The notes: generated by a model from the sequence alone, not told the origin. A stretch of 64,000 bases of DNA from CALCCV01 sp964388665 (GCA_964388665.1 CAYMBJ010000007.1:1-64000); one strand, 5' to 3'. Shown: positions 18,015 to 26,336, numbered from the stretch's first letter. Translations and numbers: made by a program.

Positions 18015-18815
18015 ATGAGCCAGCAAGAAGCCAGTTTAAGCCCGGGAGATCTCGAGGCGTACTTTTCAGAGTTTTTGGGTCATCGCGCTTGGGTGGTGAG
18101 TTTGGATGAAAAAGTGTCTAGCGGTTCTCGGTTGGGCATAGCCGTCCTCGAGGCGGATATTGACAAGGCCGAGGGGCAGGAGTCTGGTGAGTTCAAAATT
18201 GAAAAGCTAGCCAGTGAGATTTGCGATCGGTTGGGAGCTAAATTCAAGATTGATCTCGATCCCAAGCTCTTTTTGGTTGTGGATAAGATTCCCATACTGT
18301 CTGGTCAACAGACATCTGGAGGCGAAGCTCAGGTGGACCGAGTCAAAATGAAGGCACTCTTTACAATGAAATCCAAACTGCAGTTTCCAGTTTCAGTTTA
18401 TGATTTGATAGATTATTTTCCGCATCGAGGGCCGGCGATTTGGGTGGACGACTTGCTGGAGGCGCGACCCGACTTTGTTCGGTGCCGCGTGAAGCTTGAC
18501 CCCAGCCGGCGCTTTTTTAGCGAAGGGCAAATCCGTGAATCCTCTCCGGTGGAGTGGATTGCTCAGGGCTTTGGCTATGGATTTTTTGTTGGAGAGCTTC
18601 TTTATGGCACTTATCATGACGTGCAAAAGGTTTTTTTGGCAGGTGTGAAGAATTTTGAAATATTGGATCGCAGTTATCTGCAAAAGCAATCAGGAGAGAG
18701 TGAAGTGGCGATCCGTCGTCTCCATGATTTTGGACAGCTCAAAGTGATTGAAGGTTCCATCTCTACGGATGGAAGGGTATGGGCTCAGGCGCAGTTGCGA
18801 GTCTTCTCCGGCTAA
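18015..18815 (+). CDS. fusion of AMP-ligase C-terminal-like region and FabZ/ApeP-like hotdog domain
   Basis: A 266-residue protein. The C-terminal half contains DYFPHRGPAIWVDDLLEARP, the pattern of ApeP/FabZ-like dehydratases, and ends with typical hotdog strands. The N-terminal half (about residues 1-120) resembles the C-terminal subdomain of acyl-CoA/acyl-ACP synthetases (VVDKIPIL, then a segment ending VDRVKMKAL), but the catalytic Lys of the usual GK-DR motif is absent. The adenylating core is missing. An in-frame ATG at 17967 is an alternative start; TAG at 17949 closes the frame upstream, so this is not simply a truncated reading. Function is likely in modified fatty-acid synthesis. Confidence 0.6.
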   Translation: MSQQEASLSPGDLEAYFSEFLGHRAWVVSLDEKVSSGSRLGIAVLEADIDKAEGQESGEFKIEKLASEICDRLGAKFKIDLDPKLFLVVDKIPILSGQQTSGGEAQVDRVKMKALFTMKSKLQFPVSVYDLIDYFPHRGPAIWVDDLLEARPDFVRCRVKLDPSRRFFSEGQIRESSPVEWIAQGFGYGFFVGELLYGTYHDVQKVFLAGVKNFEILDRSYLQKQSGESEVAIRRLHDFGQLKVIEGSISTDGRVWAQAQLRVFSG

Positions 18816-19208
18816 TTCGCACCAGTTTCAATTTTTCCGCATACCTTCGTTGCTCAGTCGGTCGTCTTGTGCGGCCTACCTGGAGTAGGCCNNNNNNNNN
18901 NNNNNNNNNNNNNNNNNNNNNNNNNNNNNNNNNNNNNNNNNNNNNNNNNNNNNNNNNNNNNNNNNNNNNNNNNNNNNNNNNNNNNNNNNNNTCCGCGCCT
19001 CACTCAATCGCGCCTCGGTCTGCGAAAAAATTGAAACTGGTGCATGAGTTTCACTTTTGTCCGCACACCTTCGTTGCTCAGTCGGTCGTCTTGTGCGGCC
19101 TACCTGGAGTAGGCCTCCGCGCCTCACTCAATCGCGCCTCGGTCTGCGAAAAAATTGAAACTGGTGCATGGGTTTCACTTTTGTCCGCACACCTTCGTTG
19201 CTCAATCG
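18816..19208. repeat. 124-bp tandem repeat with hairpin units, interrupted by the gap
   Basis: Units start at 18992 and 19116 (period 124); a partial diverged copy precedes the gap (about 18822-18891) and a partial copy ends near 19208. Each unit carries a GGCCTAC-N5-GTAGGCC hairpin and a TGAAACT-N8-AGTTTCA hairpin that extends imperfectly through TGCG/CGCA. No gene is supported here; open frames across it are repeat translations. The end of the array contains the stop codon of the thioesterase-like gene at 19202. Confidence 0.85.
18892..18991. other. assembly gap of exactly 100 N
   Basis: A run of 100 N, the usual placeholder for a gap of unknown length. It starts directly after GTAGGCC and resumes at TCCGCGCC, the same junction found inside a complete repeat unit at 19115/19116. 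The gap therefore lies in phase with the tandem repeat and probably hides an unknown number of further units. Confidence 0.97.
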
Positions 19209-19729
19209 ATCGCCTTTTTTGTGTTCTTGATATTGATGCCAATTTTGTATTTGATCACGGGTGATGTGCGGGCTGCATAATCGGAGGCCAAATAAGCAGC
19301 GCCATCGCTTAAAAGCGTGCCCGACTCCCCAGGTTGCAACCGGTTCATAAAGGTCCTTTGTTCCGTGACATTGCTAAAAACAAAATAGATGTCCTCTTTG
19401 GCTTTTTTAATGAATTCGCAATTGAACTGCGTAAAGAGAAAATTAAAGGGCTGGCGCTGTTCAAACACGGCAAAGACGACGGGGAGGGCTACGGAGAGTT
19501 CCGCGCCCATGGCCAGAGCCCCAAAGTACATGGAGCCCACGTGGTTCTTTGTGGTGAATTGCAAGGGAATTTTGACCACGGACTCGTTTTCGCTGAGTTC
19601 GACAATTTGCGGAGAACACAAAAACAACAAAGGCACTCTTCGCGAGGACAAGGCGCGAAGCAAGAGGTTCTTCTTAAAAAGTCCTCTATCAATAAGGTCT
19701 TTGTTGGATTTGATAAAATCTAATATCAT
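19202..19729 (-). CDS. DUF4442/PaaI-like hotdog thioesterase
   Basis: A 175-residue single-domain protein resembling the DUF4442/YiiD-like thioesterases: TTKNHVGSMYFGALAMGAEL is the N-x-x-G-S-M-x-x-G-A-L-x-x-x-A-E pattern of that group. It would hydrolyse acyl thioesters. Its C-terminal codons and stop are inside the edge of the tandem repeat array, so the natural end may have been altered by repeat insertion. It overlaps the HAAS-domain gene by 4 bases on the same strand. With the two hotdog proteins upstream it suggests a local acyl-chain pathway. Confidence 0.75.
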   Translation of the reverse strand: MILDFIKSNKDLIDRGLFKKNLLLRALSSRRVPLLFLCSPQIVELSENESVVKIPLQFTTKNHVGSMYFGALAMGAELSVALPVVFAVFEQRQPFNFLFTQFNCEFIKKAKEDIYFVFSNVTEQRTFMNRLQPGESGTLLSDGAAYLASDYAARTSPVIKYKIGINIKNTKKAID

Positions 19730-20679
19730 AAGTTCTCGTCGTCAGGATCGCCATCGTCGGTATTTTTGTCAAAAACTATTTTGCCGTTACCCACCTTGAG
19801 TTCGACCTTGGCTCCACCACTGGTCGATTTGGGGAATTCGCCAATCACGCCATTGCCGACTGTGTTTGCAAAATCATAATTTTGCGAAGGCCGCGGAACA
19901 AAGATAATCTCGCCATTGGTGAGCTCTCCTCGCACGGAAAATTGAGGTGCGGTGACTTTCACTTTGCCATTGATGCCTGCAAATTGAATTTTGAGTTTTT
20001 TTGGAACATCAATATTGCATTTTACCTCCATCAGATCTTTTGTCGACAGGAGCAATTGCTTTTCTTTTTGCTGTATATTTGGAGCCTGGCCAAAGGCCGA
20101 CCGACAGTTCCAAGTCAGGACTTCGGAATCTGATAAATTGAAATTGACCTTGCCGTTACTAAAATCAAACACGAACTCTTCTGTGGTTTTGAAATTGACT
20201 CTTTCAGAACCGGACCAAATCGATTTTTGGCCTTGGCGAAACTTTAAGGGCCGATTGCCAACAAAGATATTCTCTTCGTTGCCGTCAATGGTGATAAGGC
20301 CTCCAAGAAGCTTGAGTGATTCGTTAGCGCCATCAACTTTAACTAAGGGTGAAAATTGCCAAATTACAAATCCGGCAAACAACAAAATCAAGCCAAAGAA
20401 GCCCAAAAATCCAATCACTAGCCACTTCAACCAAGATCCTGCTCCAACCTTTGCGGAGCTCTTGATGCCGCGCTCATCTAAATAGCGTTTGGCTACGGCA
20501 TCGGGTGAGCCAATCTCTTTTAAGATCTCTTCGATGGCCTGGTGGGGCTTCTTTTCTTGGGCAGAAAAGATATGACTTTTGAGTTCAGTGATGATCTCAG
20601 CTCTTTCGCTGACAGGGATTGGGGCTAACGCCTTATCGAGGGCGGCAAGATAAGCTTCTATCTTGATGTCAATTGGCAT
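19726..20679 (-). CDS. HAAS-domain membrane protein with putative adhesin-like domain
   Basis: A 317-residue protein. Residues 1-70 form a HAAS/DUF1700 helical domain (YLAALDKALAPIP, then HIFSAQEKK and GSPDAVAKRYL). One membrane helix follows (about 84-108), and the outer part (about 115-300) is a repetitive beta domain like DUF4097-type putative adhesins. PadR regulators and HAAS proteins are commonly paired, as here: the padR-like gene ends only 4 bases upstream. HAAS domains are thought to transmit membrane signals. The tail is acidic (DDGDPDDENL). Confidence 0.8.
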   Translation of the reverse strand: MPIDIKIEAYLAALDKALAPIPVSERAEIITELKSHIFSAQEKKPHQAIEEILKEIGSPDAVAKRYLDERGIKSSAKVGAGSWLKWLVIGFLGFFGLILLFAGFVIWQFSPLVKVDGANESLKLLGGLITIDGNEENIFVGNRPLKFRQGQKSIWSGSERVNFKTTEEFVFDFSNGKVNFNLSDSEVLTWNCRSAFGQAPNIQQKEKQLLLSTKDLMEVKCNIDVPKKLKIQFAGINGKVKVTAPQFSVRGELTNGEIIFVPRPSQNYDFANTVGNGVIGEFPKSTSGGAKVELKVGNGKIVFDKNTDDGDPDDENL

Positions 20680-20683
20680 GGGG

Positions 20684-21019
20684 TCACTCCTTTATTATTT
20701 TTTGATAAATTTTTAACATTCGATCGTATTCAATTTGCATTTCAGTTAGGGCCCGCTGTCCATCTCGAGTGAGTGAATAAAATTTTCGCGGATGGCCCTT
20801 TAAGTTTTCGGTCTCCCAGGCGGATTGCAGGAGCGAGTCTGCGGTGAGGCGATTGAGCAAAGGGTAAAGGGTGCCCTCTTTGAGCTGGAGATCTAAATCA
20901 GCCATTTTCTCGAGCAGTTCAAATCCATAGATGCGTTTGTGCGTTTTGATCAGCATGAGCAAGCAAAGCTCAAGATAGCCCTTGCGAATTTGGGTTTTCC
21001 AATTGTCGAGTTCTGCCAT
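20684..21019 (-). CDS. PadR-family transcriptional regulator
   Basis: A 111-residue winged-helix regulator. It has the PadR hallmarks: KGYLELCLLMLI, the YGFELLEKM segment, EGTLYPLLNRL for the recognition helix, and GHPRKFYSLT for the wing, followed by a C-terminal dimerisation helix. It is first in an operon with the HAAS-domain gene and presumably represses it through the inverted repeat at 21026-21044, which lies 6 bases upstream of the start codon. Confidence 0.92.
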   Translation of the reverse strand: MAELDNWKTQIRKGYLELCLLMLIKTHKRIYGFELLEKMADLDLQLKEGTLYPLLNRLTADSLLQSAWETENLKGHPRKFYSLTRDGQRALTEMQIEYDRMLKIYQKIIKE

Positions 21020-21025
21020 GCAAGA

Positions 21026-21044
21026 TACCTAGCAATGCTAAGTA
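21026..21044 (-). promoter_or_regulatory. candidate PadR operator and overlapping promoter
   Basis: TACCTAGCAATGCTAAGTA is a 9-1-9 inverted repeat with one mismatch. On the minus strand it lies downstream of a TTGACA box (21050-21055) and covers the place where the -10 element should be, then the ATG at 21019 follows. This layout fits autorepression by the PadR protein encoded directly after it. Confidence 0.65.
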
Positions 21045-21076
21045 CTCGGTGTCAACAGGCATTTGTGGGGCCTAAA

Positions 21077-22354
21077 TTAGCCTAGCTTTGAGGTTTTTGT
21101 GTATTTGGGAATGCGAAAGGTGACAAAGTCACCCACCCGGTCCCGGCTCATGCCTCTAAGAGCAACAGGTTCATCGAATCTAAACTCTTCGCGGAAGGAT
21201 TGAAAGTTGTTGGTGGAGATTTTCTTTTCGTCGGTCTCAACATTGTCAGCAAAGCGGCGCTTGCCGGCAATCACCGCTTTGTCTGGTTTGACGGTGACTT
21301 TGACGGAGTCTTTTTCGTGTGCAGGAAGATAGGTGCGAATGTAATAGGCACCAGCGTCCTCGGCAATTTCGCTTGAGTTGTCGTGAGTTTTGTAAAAGGG
21401 ATCGTCTTCGCGCCCCTCGTAGCGTTGATTTTCTCTAACAAAATCCAATTTTGTATTCAGCAGCTGTTTGGCCAATTTATTTTTTTCAAGATTTAGAGTT
21501 TCATCATTTGCTCTTTTTAGAGCTGTCAAATGAGAGTTTTGCTGCTCATTTTGGCGGAGGAGCTCCTTTTGGTACTTGGCCTTGCCTGTTTCAATTTTTG
21601 CACTTTGAGTGGCGTTCATTTCTTGCTCGCGCCTTTGCCATAGGTTTCGCTGTTTTTCTATTTCCTTTTTTTGCTCCACAGTGAGTTCCTGCATTTTGTG
21701 CTGTTGTTGAGCTTGTGTCTGTTCGATCTTTTTATTGCCTTCCTGGTGAATCTGCTCAGCTTCTTTGCCATACTGGGTGCTGGCTTTGCGATTCAACTCT
21801 TCAGCACGCAGTTTGTTTTGCTTGAGCTGCTCTGAAGACTGCATTTGAATACTTTTCAGATTTTTATCGCGCTGTTCGATCTCTTTGTCGTAACTTTGAT
21901 TGTAGCGGGCTTTCATTTTTTCGTAGTTTTCGCGGTTTTCCATGTCTGTGCGACTGAGTTTTTCGCTGTGGTGTTTTTTAAGTTTGTCGAGTTCCTCAGA
22001 GGTGTCCGTTTTTAGGCTCTCTGTTTGCTCAAGCCGATTTTGGCGGAGCTTTTCGATTTGGTTGCGATATTTGTCCTCAATTTTCTGTGACTGATTGACC
22101 ATTTTTTCGCGCGATTGATTTTTGGAGGCGGTCATTCGCTCTAAGGTTTCCTTTTCTTTACTGCGGAGGTGATTGATCGCAGCCTCTTCTGACGAAACCA
22201 CCTTTTGCTTTTGACTGCTGAAACTTTTTTTAAGGTCAGCAATCTCTTCATCCTGTCGCTCTTGAAGTTCTTTTCGCTTTTTTTCGTGTTTGGCCTGCAG
22301 ATCAATGAGGTCCTGGTAAGCATCCTGTTGATATTTTGCTCTTTCCACCGACAT
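21077..22354 (-). CDS. long coiled-coil protein with C-terminal alpha-crystallin-like domain
   Basis: A 425-residue protein. Residues about 5-310 are nearly uninterrupted Glu/Lys/Gln-rich helix with heptad spacing, so a long coiled coil. The last about 95 residues read like an Hsp20/alpha-crystallin domain: GAYYIRTYLPAHEKDSVKV, then AVIAGKRR, FQSFREEFRF and a final VTFRIPK strand. There is no signal peptide, so it should be cytosolic. The function is unknown; a fibrous scaffold with a chaperone-like head is one reading. The gene is upstream of padR on the same strand but separated by the padR promoter. Confidence 0.68.
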   Translation of the reverse strand: MSVERAKYQQDAYQDLIDLQAKHEKKRKELQERQDEEIADLKKSFSSQKQKVVSSEEAAINHLRSKEKETLERMTASKNQSREKMVNQSQKIEDKYRNQIEKLRQNRLEQTESLKTDTSEELDKLKKHHSEKLSRTDMENRENYEKMKARYNQSYDKEIEQRDKNLKSIQMQSSEQLKQNKLRAEELNRKASTQYGKEAEQIHQEGNKKIEQTQAQQQHKMQELTVEQKKEIEKQRNLWQRREQEMNATQSAKIETGKAKYQKELLRQNEQQNSHLTALKRANDETLNLEKNKLAKQLLNTKLDFVRENQRYEGREDDPFYKTHDNSSEIAEDAGAYYIRTYLPAHEKDSVKVTVKPDKAVIAGKRRFADNVETDEKKISTNNFQSFREEFRFDEPVALRGMSRDRVGDFVTFRIPKYTKTSKLG

Positions 22355-22424
22355 AAAGATTCGCTTCCTCCATAAAGACTTGCTCCTCTAGCCTAGCATG
22401 CGCGAGGTCATTTGGCAGCTGGGC

Positions 22425-22874
22425 CTAGGGAGAGTTGGAGTCGGGTGGAGTCGTCGCGCCAGCAGCCGGAGCGCGCTGAGCAGGATTGGGGCAGTAGGGC
22501 TTGAAGTGGTCGGTTCGCCCAGGGCACATCCAGGTCTGTGTGTATCGCAAACTCTGATTTTTTTTGAGAGGAAAATATCCAACGTACTGTTGCGGATCCA
22601 AGTGGCTAAGAAATTGGGTCTCTTTGAGAGGGCGCGGCGCAGCTGTGACCTCTGCGCTCTGGGCCGTTGTGGGAGGTGGCTCCGTTGCGGCCGAAGGTTC
22701 GGTGGCGGCTGGCACAGATGGCGCTTCTGGCCAGTCGCTCAGTACCATATTGAAGACGCGGTACTCGGCGCAAGCGGTGCTGGCAAATATAGAAAAAAAA
22801 GCAACTTTTGCTAGAACAAAGGCGGCAGAGCGCAATGAATTTGGTATGTGACCTGATGACCAAGAACAGTCCAT
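22425..22874 (-). CDS. secreted Pro/Ala-rich protein
   Basis: A 149-residue protein with a signal-like N-terminus (core AFVLAKVAFFSIFASTACAEY), a Pro/Ala/Thr linker (about residues 50-82) and a C-terminal part with two cysteines in TWMCPGRTDHFKPYCPNP, probably a disulphide. The ATG at 22874 has no clear ribosome-binding site; an in-frame TTG in LRSAAF is an alternative. Frames on the other strand are open too because of the GC-rich repeats, but only this one carries a signal peptide and paired cysteines. Confidence 0.5.
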   Translation of the reverse strand: MDCSWSSGHIPNSLRSAAFVLAKVAFFSIFASTACAEYRVFNMVLSDWPEAPSVPAATEPSAATEPPPTTAQSAEVTAAPRPLKETQFLSHLDPQQYVGYFPLKKNQSLRYTQTWMCPGRTDHFKPYCPNPAQRAPAAGATTPPDSNSP

Positions 22875-22974
22875 AGGTCACTATCGGCGCCGGTGCTCAT
22901 AAGATTGAGTCGAGGACTCGACCCAATATAAAAACTTCTACCCGATCAACAGCTCAGAACCTGGCCAGCTACGA

Positions 22975-23292
22975 CTAGTGTGTGTGGTCTGAGTTTGCTC
23001 TGACTGTGCTTTCAACAATGTGAAAATAGGCGCGTATCAGCATATTTAAAGATTCGCTGTCAAGCGTCTTTAAAAAAGCGACTTTTTCTATATAGCCGCG
23101 CTTGGTAATGAGGGCCGTCATGACGTCCTGGACCTTTTTCATTTTATCAAAATCAAAAAAATCTTTGTCGTCACTGACATTTCTCAATGCGCCTGCAATC
23201 ATCTGATTTTCAAACAGAGCGTGCACGCCGCTGGCAGAGTGAGTTAGTAATGCTTCCATGCGTTCCAAACTTTTCTCTTCTATTTGAGCCAA
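22975..23292 (-). CDS. small soluble protein, unknown function
   Basis: A 105-residue, largely helical protein with no signal peptide or metal-binding motif. The start is a TTG at 23292 with an excellent AAGGAGG site 6 bases upstream. The body alternates charged and hydrophobic residues (DFFDFDKMKKVQDVMTALI) as in a helical bundle. The tail has a His pair (DHTH). I do not recognise the family. It stands alone, divergent from the 23484 gene. Confidence 0.6.
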   Translation of the reverse strand: MAQIEEKSLERMEALLTHSASGVHALFENQMIAGALRNVSDDKDFFDFDKMKKVQDVMTALITKRGYIEKVAFLKTLDSESLNMLIRAYFHIVESTVRANSDHTH

Positions 23293-23483
23293 GTTCGCCT
23301 CCTTGCGAATTGGTTCGTCACCATTCGAATTTAAGTTCTGTTATTTTATAATTTCCCTATCCCCAATTTCAATGCTCTAGAATTTTACAAAGAAGATCAA
23401 GGAAAACATCTGCAAGTTGACTATGCAAGTCAGGCCTCTTGTCATGGTTGCCCACCTCTCCAAGCTCCCGCATAGTTGTAAGA

Positions 23484-24377
23484 ATGAAGTCCACAAAGAC
23501 CGGAAACAAAAAAATTCGCAAACCAAAAAAGTCCAACAAGAAGGTGGCAAAGATACGTAGTGATGTTGACTCAGACATTCCAGACTACCTCACCATTGAT
23601 GAGCGGCATGGTTTGATATTTCAATCAAAGCAGGACCTTCTCGATTATTTCGGAGCAAAGGTGGATGATTTCGAAAAGGAATGGCTTGAGCGACGTCCAG
23701 AAGATGATTTCACCCGTGATGAAATGCGCAAATTGAAAGACGAACTGGACCTCTTGTTAGATGATCCAGATGAAGTTTGGATGGAAGAGAAAAAATTTGA
23801 CGAGCTCAATGTTAATTATTTTTTACGAGTTTTCAATGAGCACTACCATATCGCTATAGTGCATGTGGCAGAAGAGGATCAGACGCCTACCTTTGTGTAT
23901 TTTCACTTTCCCACCAAATCTAAGGACCTCTTTAAGTTTTACCGGCGTGGCTACAAGGTTTTTGATCGCGTCTTTGAGCACGCAATGGCGGGGATGGTAG
24001 AGGGTGATGCTCTCAGTGAGGGAGATGACCTAGCGATAGGACTTTATCTTTCTATGATGAAGATTCGTGGCGAAAAGGACATTTCGGATCTGAAGTTTCA
24101 AGAGTATGCTCCAGCACGAGAAGAAACTCTGCAGAACCCAGATGAAATTTGGCGAAAGAATGATTTAGATGGAAACGTGCTGGTGACCTTCATTAAGGAG
24201 TTTCCCGAAACCACCGTTCCAGACTATTTTTATTTGGCGGTCACAGTTGAGGATCAAACCACCAACACCCATTCGCTGTTGTTTTCGTTTCCAACCAACG
24301 ATGAGGGGCTTGTAGATCGCTACCGACAAGGTGAAAACCTGCAGGCCGATGAGGTGGTGCAGGAATCTTCACATTAA
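23484..24377 (+). CDS. protein with two related PBECR-like domains
   Basis: A 297-residue soluble protein with a Lys-rich start (about residues 1-25). Two segments look homologous: DDPDEVW...YFLRVF...HIAIVHVAEEDQTPTFVYFHFPT (about 108-175) and QNPDEIW...LVTFIKEF...YLAVTVEDQTTNTHSLLFSFPT (about 214-285). The NPDE-[VI]-W start and the final FPT strand are reminiscent of PBECR nuclease-like domains, a tentative call. The start at 23484 is the ATG before the basic region; a longer in-frame start at 23439 exists without a site. It ends inside a dispersed repeat. Confidence 0.5.
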   Translation: MKSTKTGNKKIRKPKKSNKKVAKIRSDVDSDIPDYLTIDERHGLIFQSKQDLLDYFGAKVDDFEKEWLERRPEDDFTRDEMRKLKDELDLLLDDPDEVWMEEKKFDELNVNYFLRVFNEHYHIAIVHVAEEDQTPTFVYFHFPTKSKDLFKFYRRGYKVFDRVFEHAMAGMVEGDALSEGDDLAIGLYLSMMKIRGEKDISDLKFQEYAPAREETLQNPDEIWRKNDLDGNVLVTFIKEFPETTVPDYFYLAVTVEDQTTNTHSLLFSFPTNDEGLVDRYRQGENLQADEVVQESSH

Positions 24378-24434
24378 CAGGCTCCTGAAAAAGGAAAATC
24401 TGCTGCGCTCTCGGCGCTAAATCTCACTTCGAAG
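24376..24434 (+). repeat. dispersed intergenic repeat, copy 1
   Basis: Begins AACAGGCTCCTGAAAAAGG on the stop codon of the preceding gene and ends near CGGCGCTAAATCTCACT. The same two end modules recur at 52293-52349, and the first also at 32320-32346 in reverse. It sits between convergent genes. Confidence 0.7.
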
Positions 24435-24446
24435 TAACACACACAT

Positions 24447-25205
24447 CTATCTAAAGGGATTGCAGAGCTCGGCAGCAAGACTCTTAAAGTGAGTCGTATT
24501 GCTCTCTTGGCCGCTGGATTCGCGCAGTGGATGAATCGCTGTCAGTGCTGAAGAGCGAGCGCGACCATCAGGCTCTATGGCATAGGCGCTAGGGCGGGCG
24601 TCAAAGACGGGCATCAAGACATCAAGAGAGTGCTTGGCTTTATGGTCCTTTGAGTACACGACCATTCGTAGTACGTCGTAATCACCATAGGGATCTTTGA
24701 GTTCAATCTTCATCCATGCTTTGTCTATAAATTCTTCGAGATTGGCGACGCTGACGTAGCTTGCGGCCGTGGCCATTGAGTCCCAGTTTGCAGATTTTTG
24801 TGGAGAGACGGTGAGGCCTACCTGCGAGCTCGCAGAAACAAATGTAAAATACAATGGCGTCGGCTCCTGATAGACGATGCCATCAGCGGTGGCTTTCCAC
24901 TTAAAGAATTGAATATAATCGCTTGATTCAGTGAAGTCGGTGTTGATCGCCAAAATTTTTGCATATAACAGATTGATGTCCACGCCACCCAGTGCATCGC
25001 CAACCGCAGAAACAGCCAGGGACAATTGGCCTTTTTCATTTTTACTACAATAGGTGTACACAGAATCGCTGGAAGAAGTACCAGAGGTTGTGGTTGTGGT
25101 AGCGATGCGAGAAGCTTGATCGGATTCATTCATCACCTTTGACGGCCCACAGCCTTGAAAAGAAATTGCTATGATCATCAGTGCAAGAACCAGTAAATTG
25201 TTCAT
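24447..25205 (-). CDS. lipoprotein, unknown function
   Basis: A 252-residue protein with a lipoprotein signal peptide (LLVLALMIIAISFQGC) and a Thr/Ser linker after the cysteine. GAGGAGAAT precedes the ATG. The body has no recognised domain, but alternating hydrophobic segments suggest a beta-rich fold. A C-terminal cysteine (AELCNPFR) could pair with one near residue 52. It converges on the 23484 gene across the dispersed repeat. Confidence 0.65.
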   Translation of the reverse strand: MNNLLVLALMIIAISFQGCGPSKVMNESDQASRIATTTTTSGTSSSDSVYTYCSKNEKGQLSLAVSAVGDALGGVDINLLYAKILAINTDFTESSDYIQFFKWKATADGIVYQEPTPLYFTFVSASSQVGLTVSPQKSANWDSMATAASYVSVANLEEFIDKAWMKIELKDPYGDYDVLRMVVYSKDHKAKHSLDVLMPVFDARPSAYAIEPDGRARSSALTAIHPLRESSGQESNTTHFKSLAAELCNPFR

Positions 25206-25545
25206 TTCATTCTCCTCATCTATATAGACATTGAGTGCACCATTGGCGCCTGTCTCATTATGACATTGTGATGTTGGTCAAGTTCAATACATCGGCAACC
25301 GGCTCTGGGTAGGGTCATTGAGTGCCTCATCGTGAGATACGGCTAGGGTAGATTCTTCTAAATCTGTTTATCGTATGGTCACGTCTATGCCTTAAAGTGG
25401 CACAGCCATGGAATCGAAATACGCTCCAATTTTGCAATCAAATTGCTGCGTGTAGGTTGCATCAATATCAAAGTGAGACAGGAACGAGTCTTGTAGGAGC
25501 CAAGTGTGAGAGAGAATTGAAATGTTCTTTAAAGGAGGATTTGCT
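25206..25545. other. 340-base intergenic region between divergent genes
   Basis: No gene is supported. It must hold the promoters of both divergent secreted-protein genes; I could not pick a convincing -35/-10 pair. The only dyads seen are short (GCAAT...ATTGC near 25435). The last bases before 25546 carry the ribosome-binding site AAAGGAGG. Confidence 0.5.
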
Positions 25546-26265
25546 ATGAGCCAGTGGACTCAGATTCGATATTTAAATCAGTTAGACTTTGGAGCGGGAT
25601 TAAAGCAGACGAAGATTGCGTGTGCAGAAATTAAGAGGTCAAATTCCGTTGGGATGTCCGCTTTGATTTACTCAAAGCAGGTGTTGGCGTTTTGTTTTCT
25701 GGCCATAGGTTTTGTATTTTCAACGCCAGTGCTTGCAAAAACGCAATGCGAAAACAGAAATATCGACTTGGGAAAGAGCATTGGTTTTACAGAGTCGCAG
25801 GCCTACCAGCAGTCGAGAGAAAATTGGTATTTTTTCAATTTGTTAGAGCGGGCAAAGAGACAGTATGAATACAACTCAGCGCAAACGGATGTGGATTCGA
25901 TCGAAATGACCTTGGTCCGGCATCACTGTTCTGACTGGAGTGGCTATGCCGTCTATCAAAATTCAGAATGGCAAAATATCGAATATCCTCTTTTGAAGGT
26001 TGGTCAGCCAACTGTCATTACAGTTAAAATGAAACACATCAGGTCCCTTGGCGACATTCAGAGCATGGGGCTGTACACGCTTGGTGTGTTCGTTAAAAGC
26101 TTGAAGATCAAATTGGTCGATGGTCAGTATGAATCTTACAGCTTTGAAGATGACCAAGTTAGCGATGATGATCAAGGCTCAGTCGTTGGTGATGAAGGTT
26201 CTGGAAGCGATACAGCATCAAGTGCGGATGAAGACACAGCTGATGACGAGGACAGTGACGAATAG
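25546..26265 (+). CDS. exported protein with long N-region and acidic tail
   Basis: A 239-residue protein. The ATG at 25546 follows AAAGGAGG. A hydrophilic stretch of about 40 residues precedes the hydrophobic core (VLAFCFLAIGFVFSTPVLAK), an extended signal peptide; a second ATG at 25654 would give a normal-length one but has no site. The mature domain (about 120 residues) has two cysteines; the last 40 residues are Asp/Glu/Ser-rich (DEDTADDEDSDE), which could bind cations. Family unknown. A second small exported protein follows. Confidence 0.62.
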   Translation: MSQWTQIRYLNQLDFGAGLKQTKIACAEIKRSNSVGMSALIYSKQVLAFCFLAIGFVFSTPVLAKTQCENRNIDLGKSIGFTESQAYQQSRENWYFFNLLERAKRQYEYNSAQTDVDSIEMTLVRHHCSDWSGYAVYQNSEWQNIEYPLLKVGQPTVITVKMKHIRSLGDIQSMGLYTLGVFVKSLKIKLVDGQYESYSFEDDQVSDDDQGSVVGDEGSGSDTASSADEDTADDEDSDE

Positions 26266-26336
26266 ACTCACGATGAGAGCAAAGGACTTTTGAGATGAGT
26301 TCTAGGAAAAGCAAATTGGAAGGAAATAGAAACATT

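Noticed and set aside
18816..19208. CRISPR array
   Set aside because: The units are 124 bp and directly adjacent without variable spacers, and no cas genes are present.
18779..19264. A 161-codon frame across the assembly gap
   Set aside because: It reads through the N run and translates the tandem repeat twice; not a gene.
22398..22814. A 138-codon plus-strand frame opposite the Pro/Ala-rich secreted protein
   Set aside because: No signal peptide or ribosome-binding site; the minus-strand frame carries both paired cysteines and a signal peptide.
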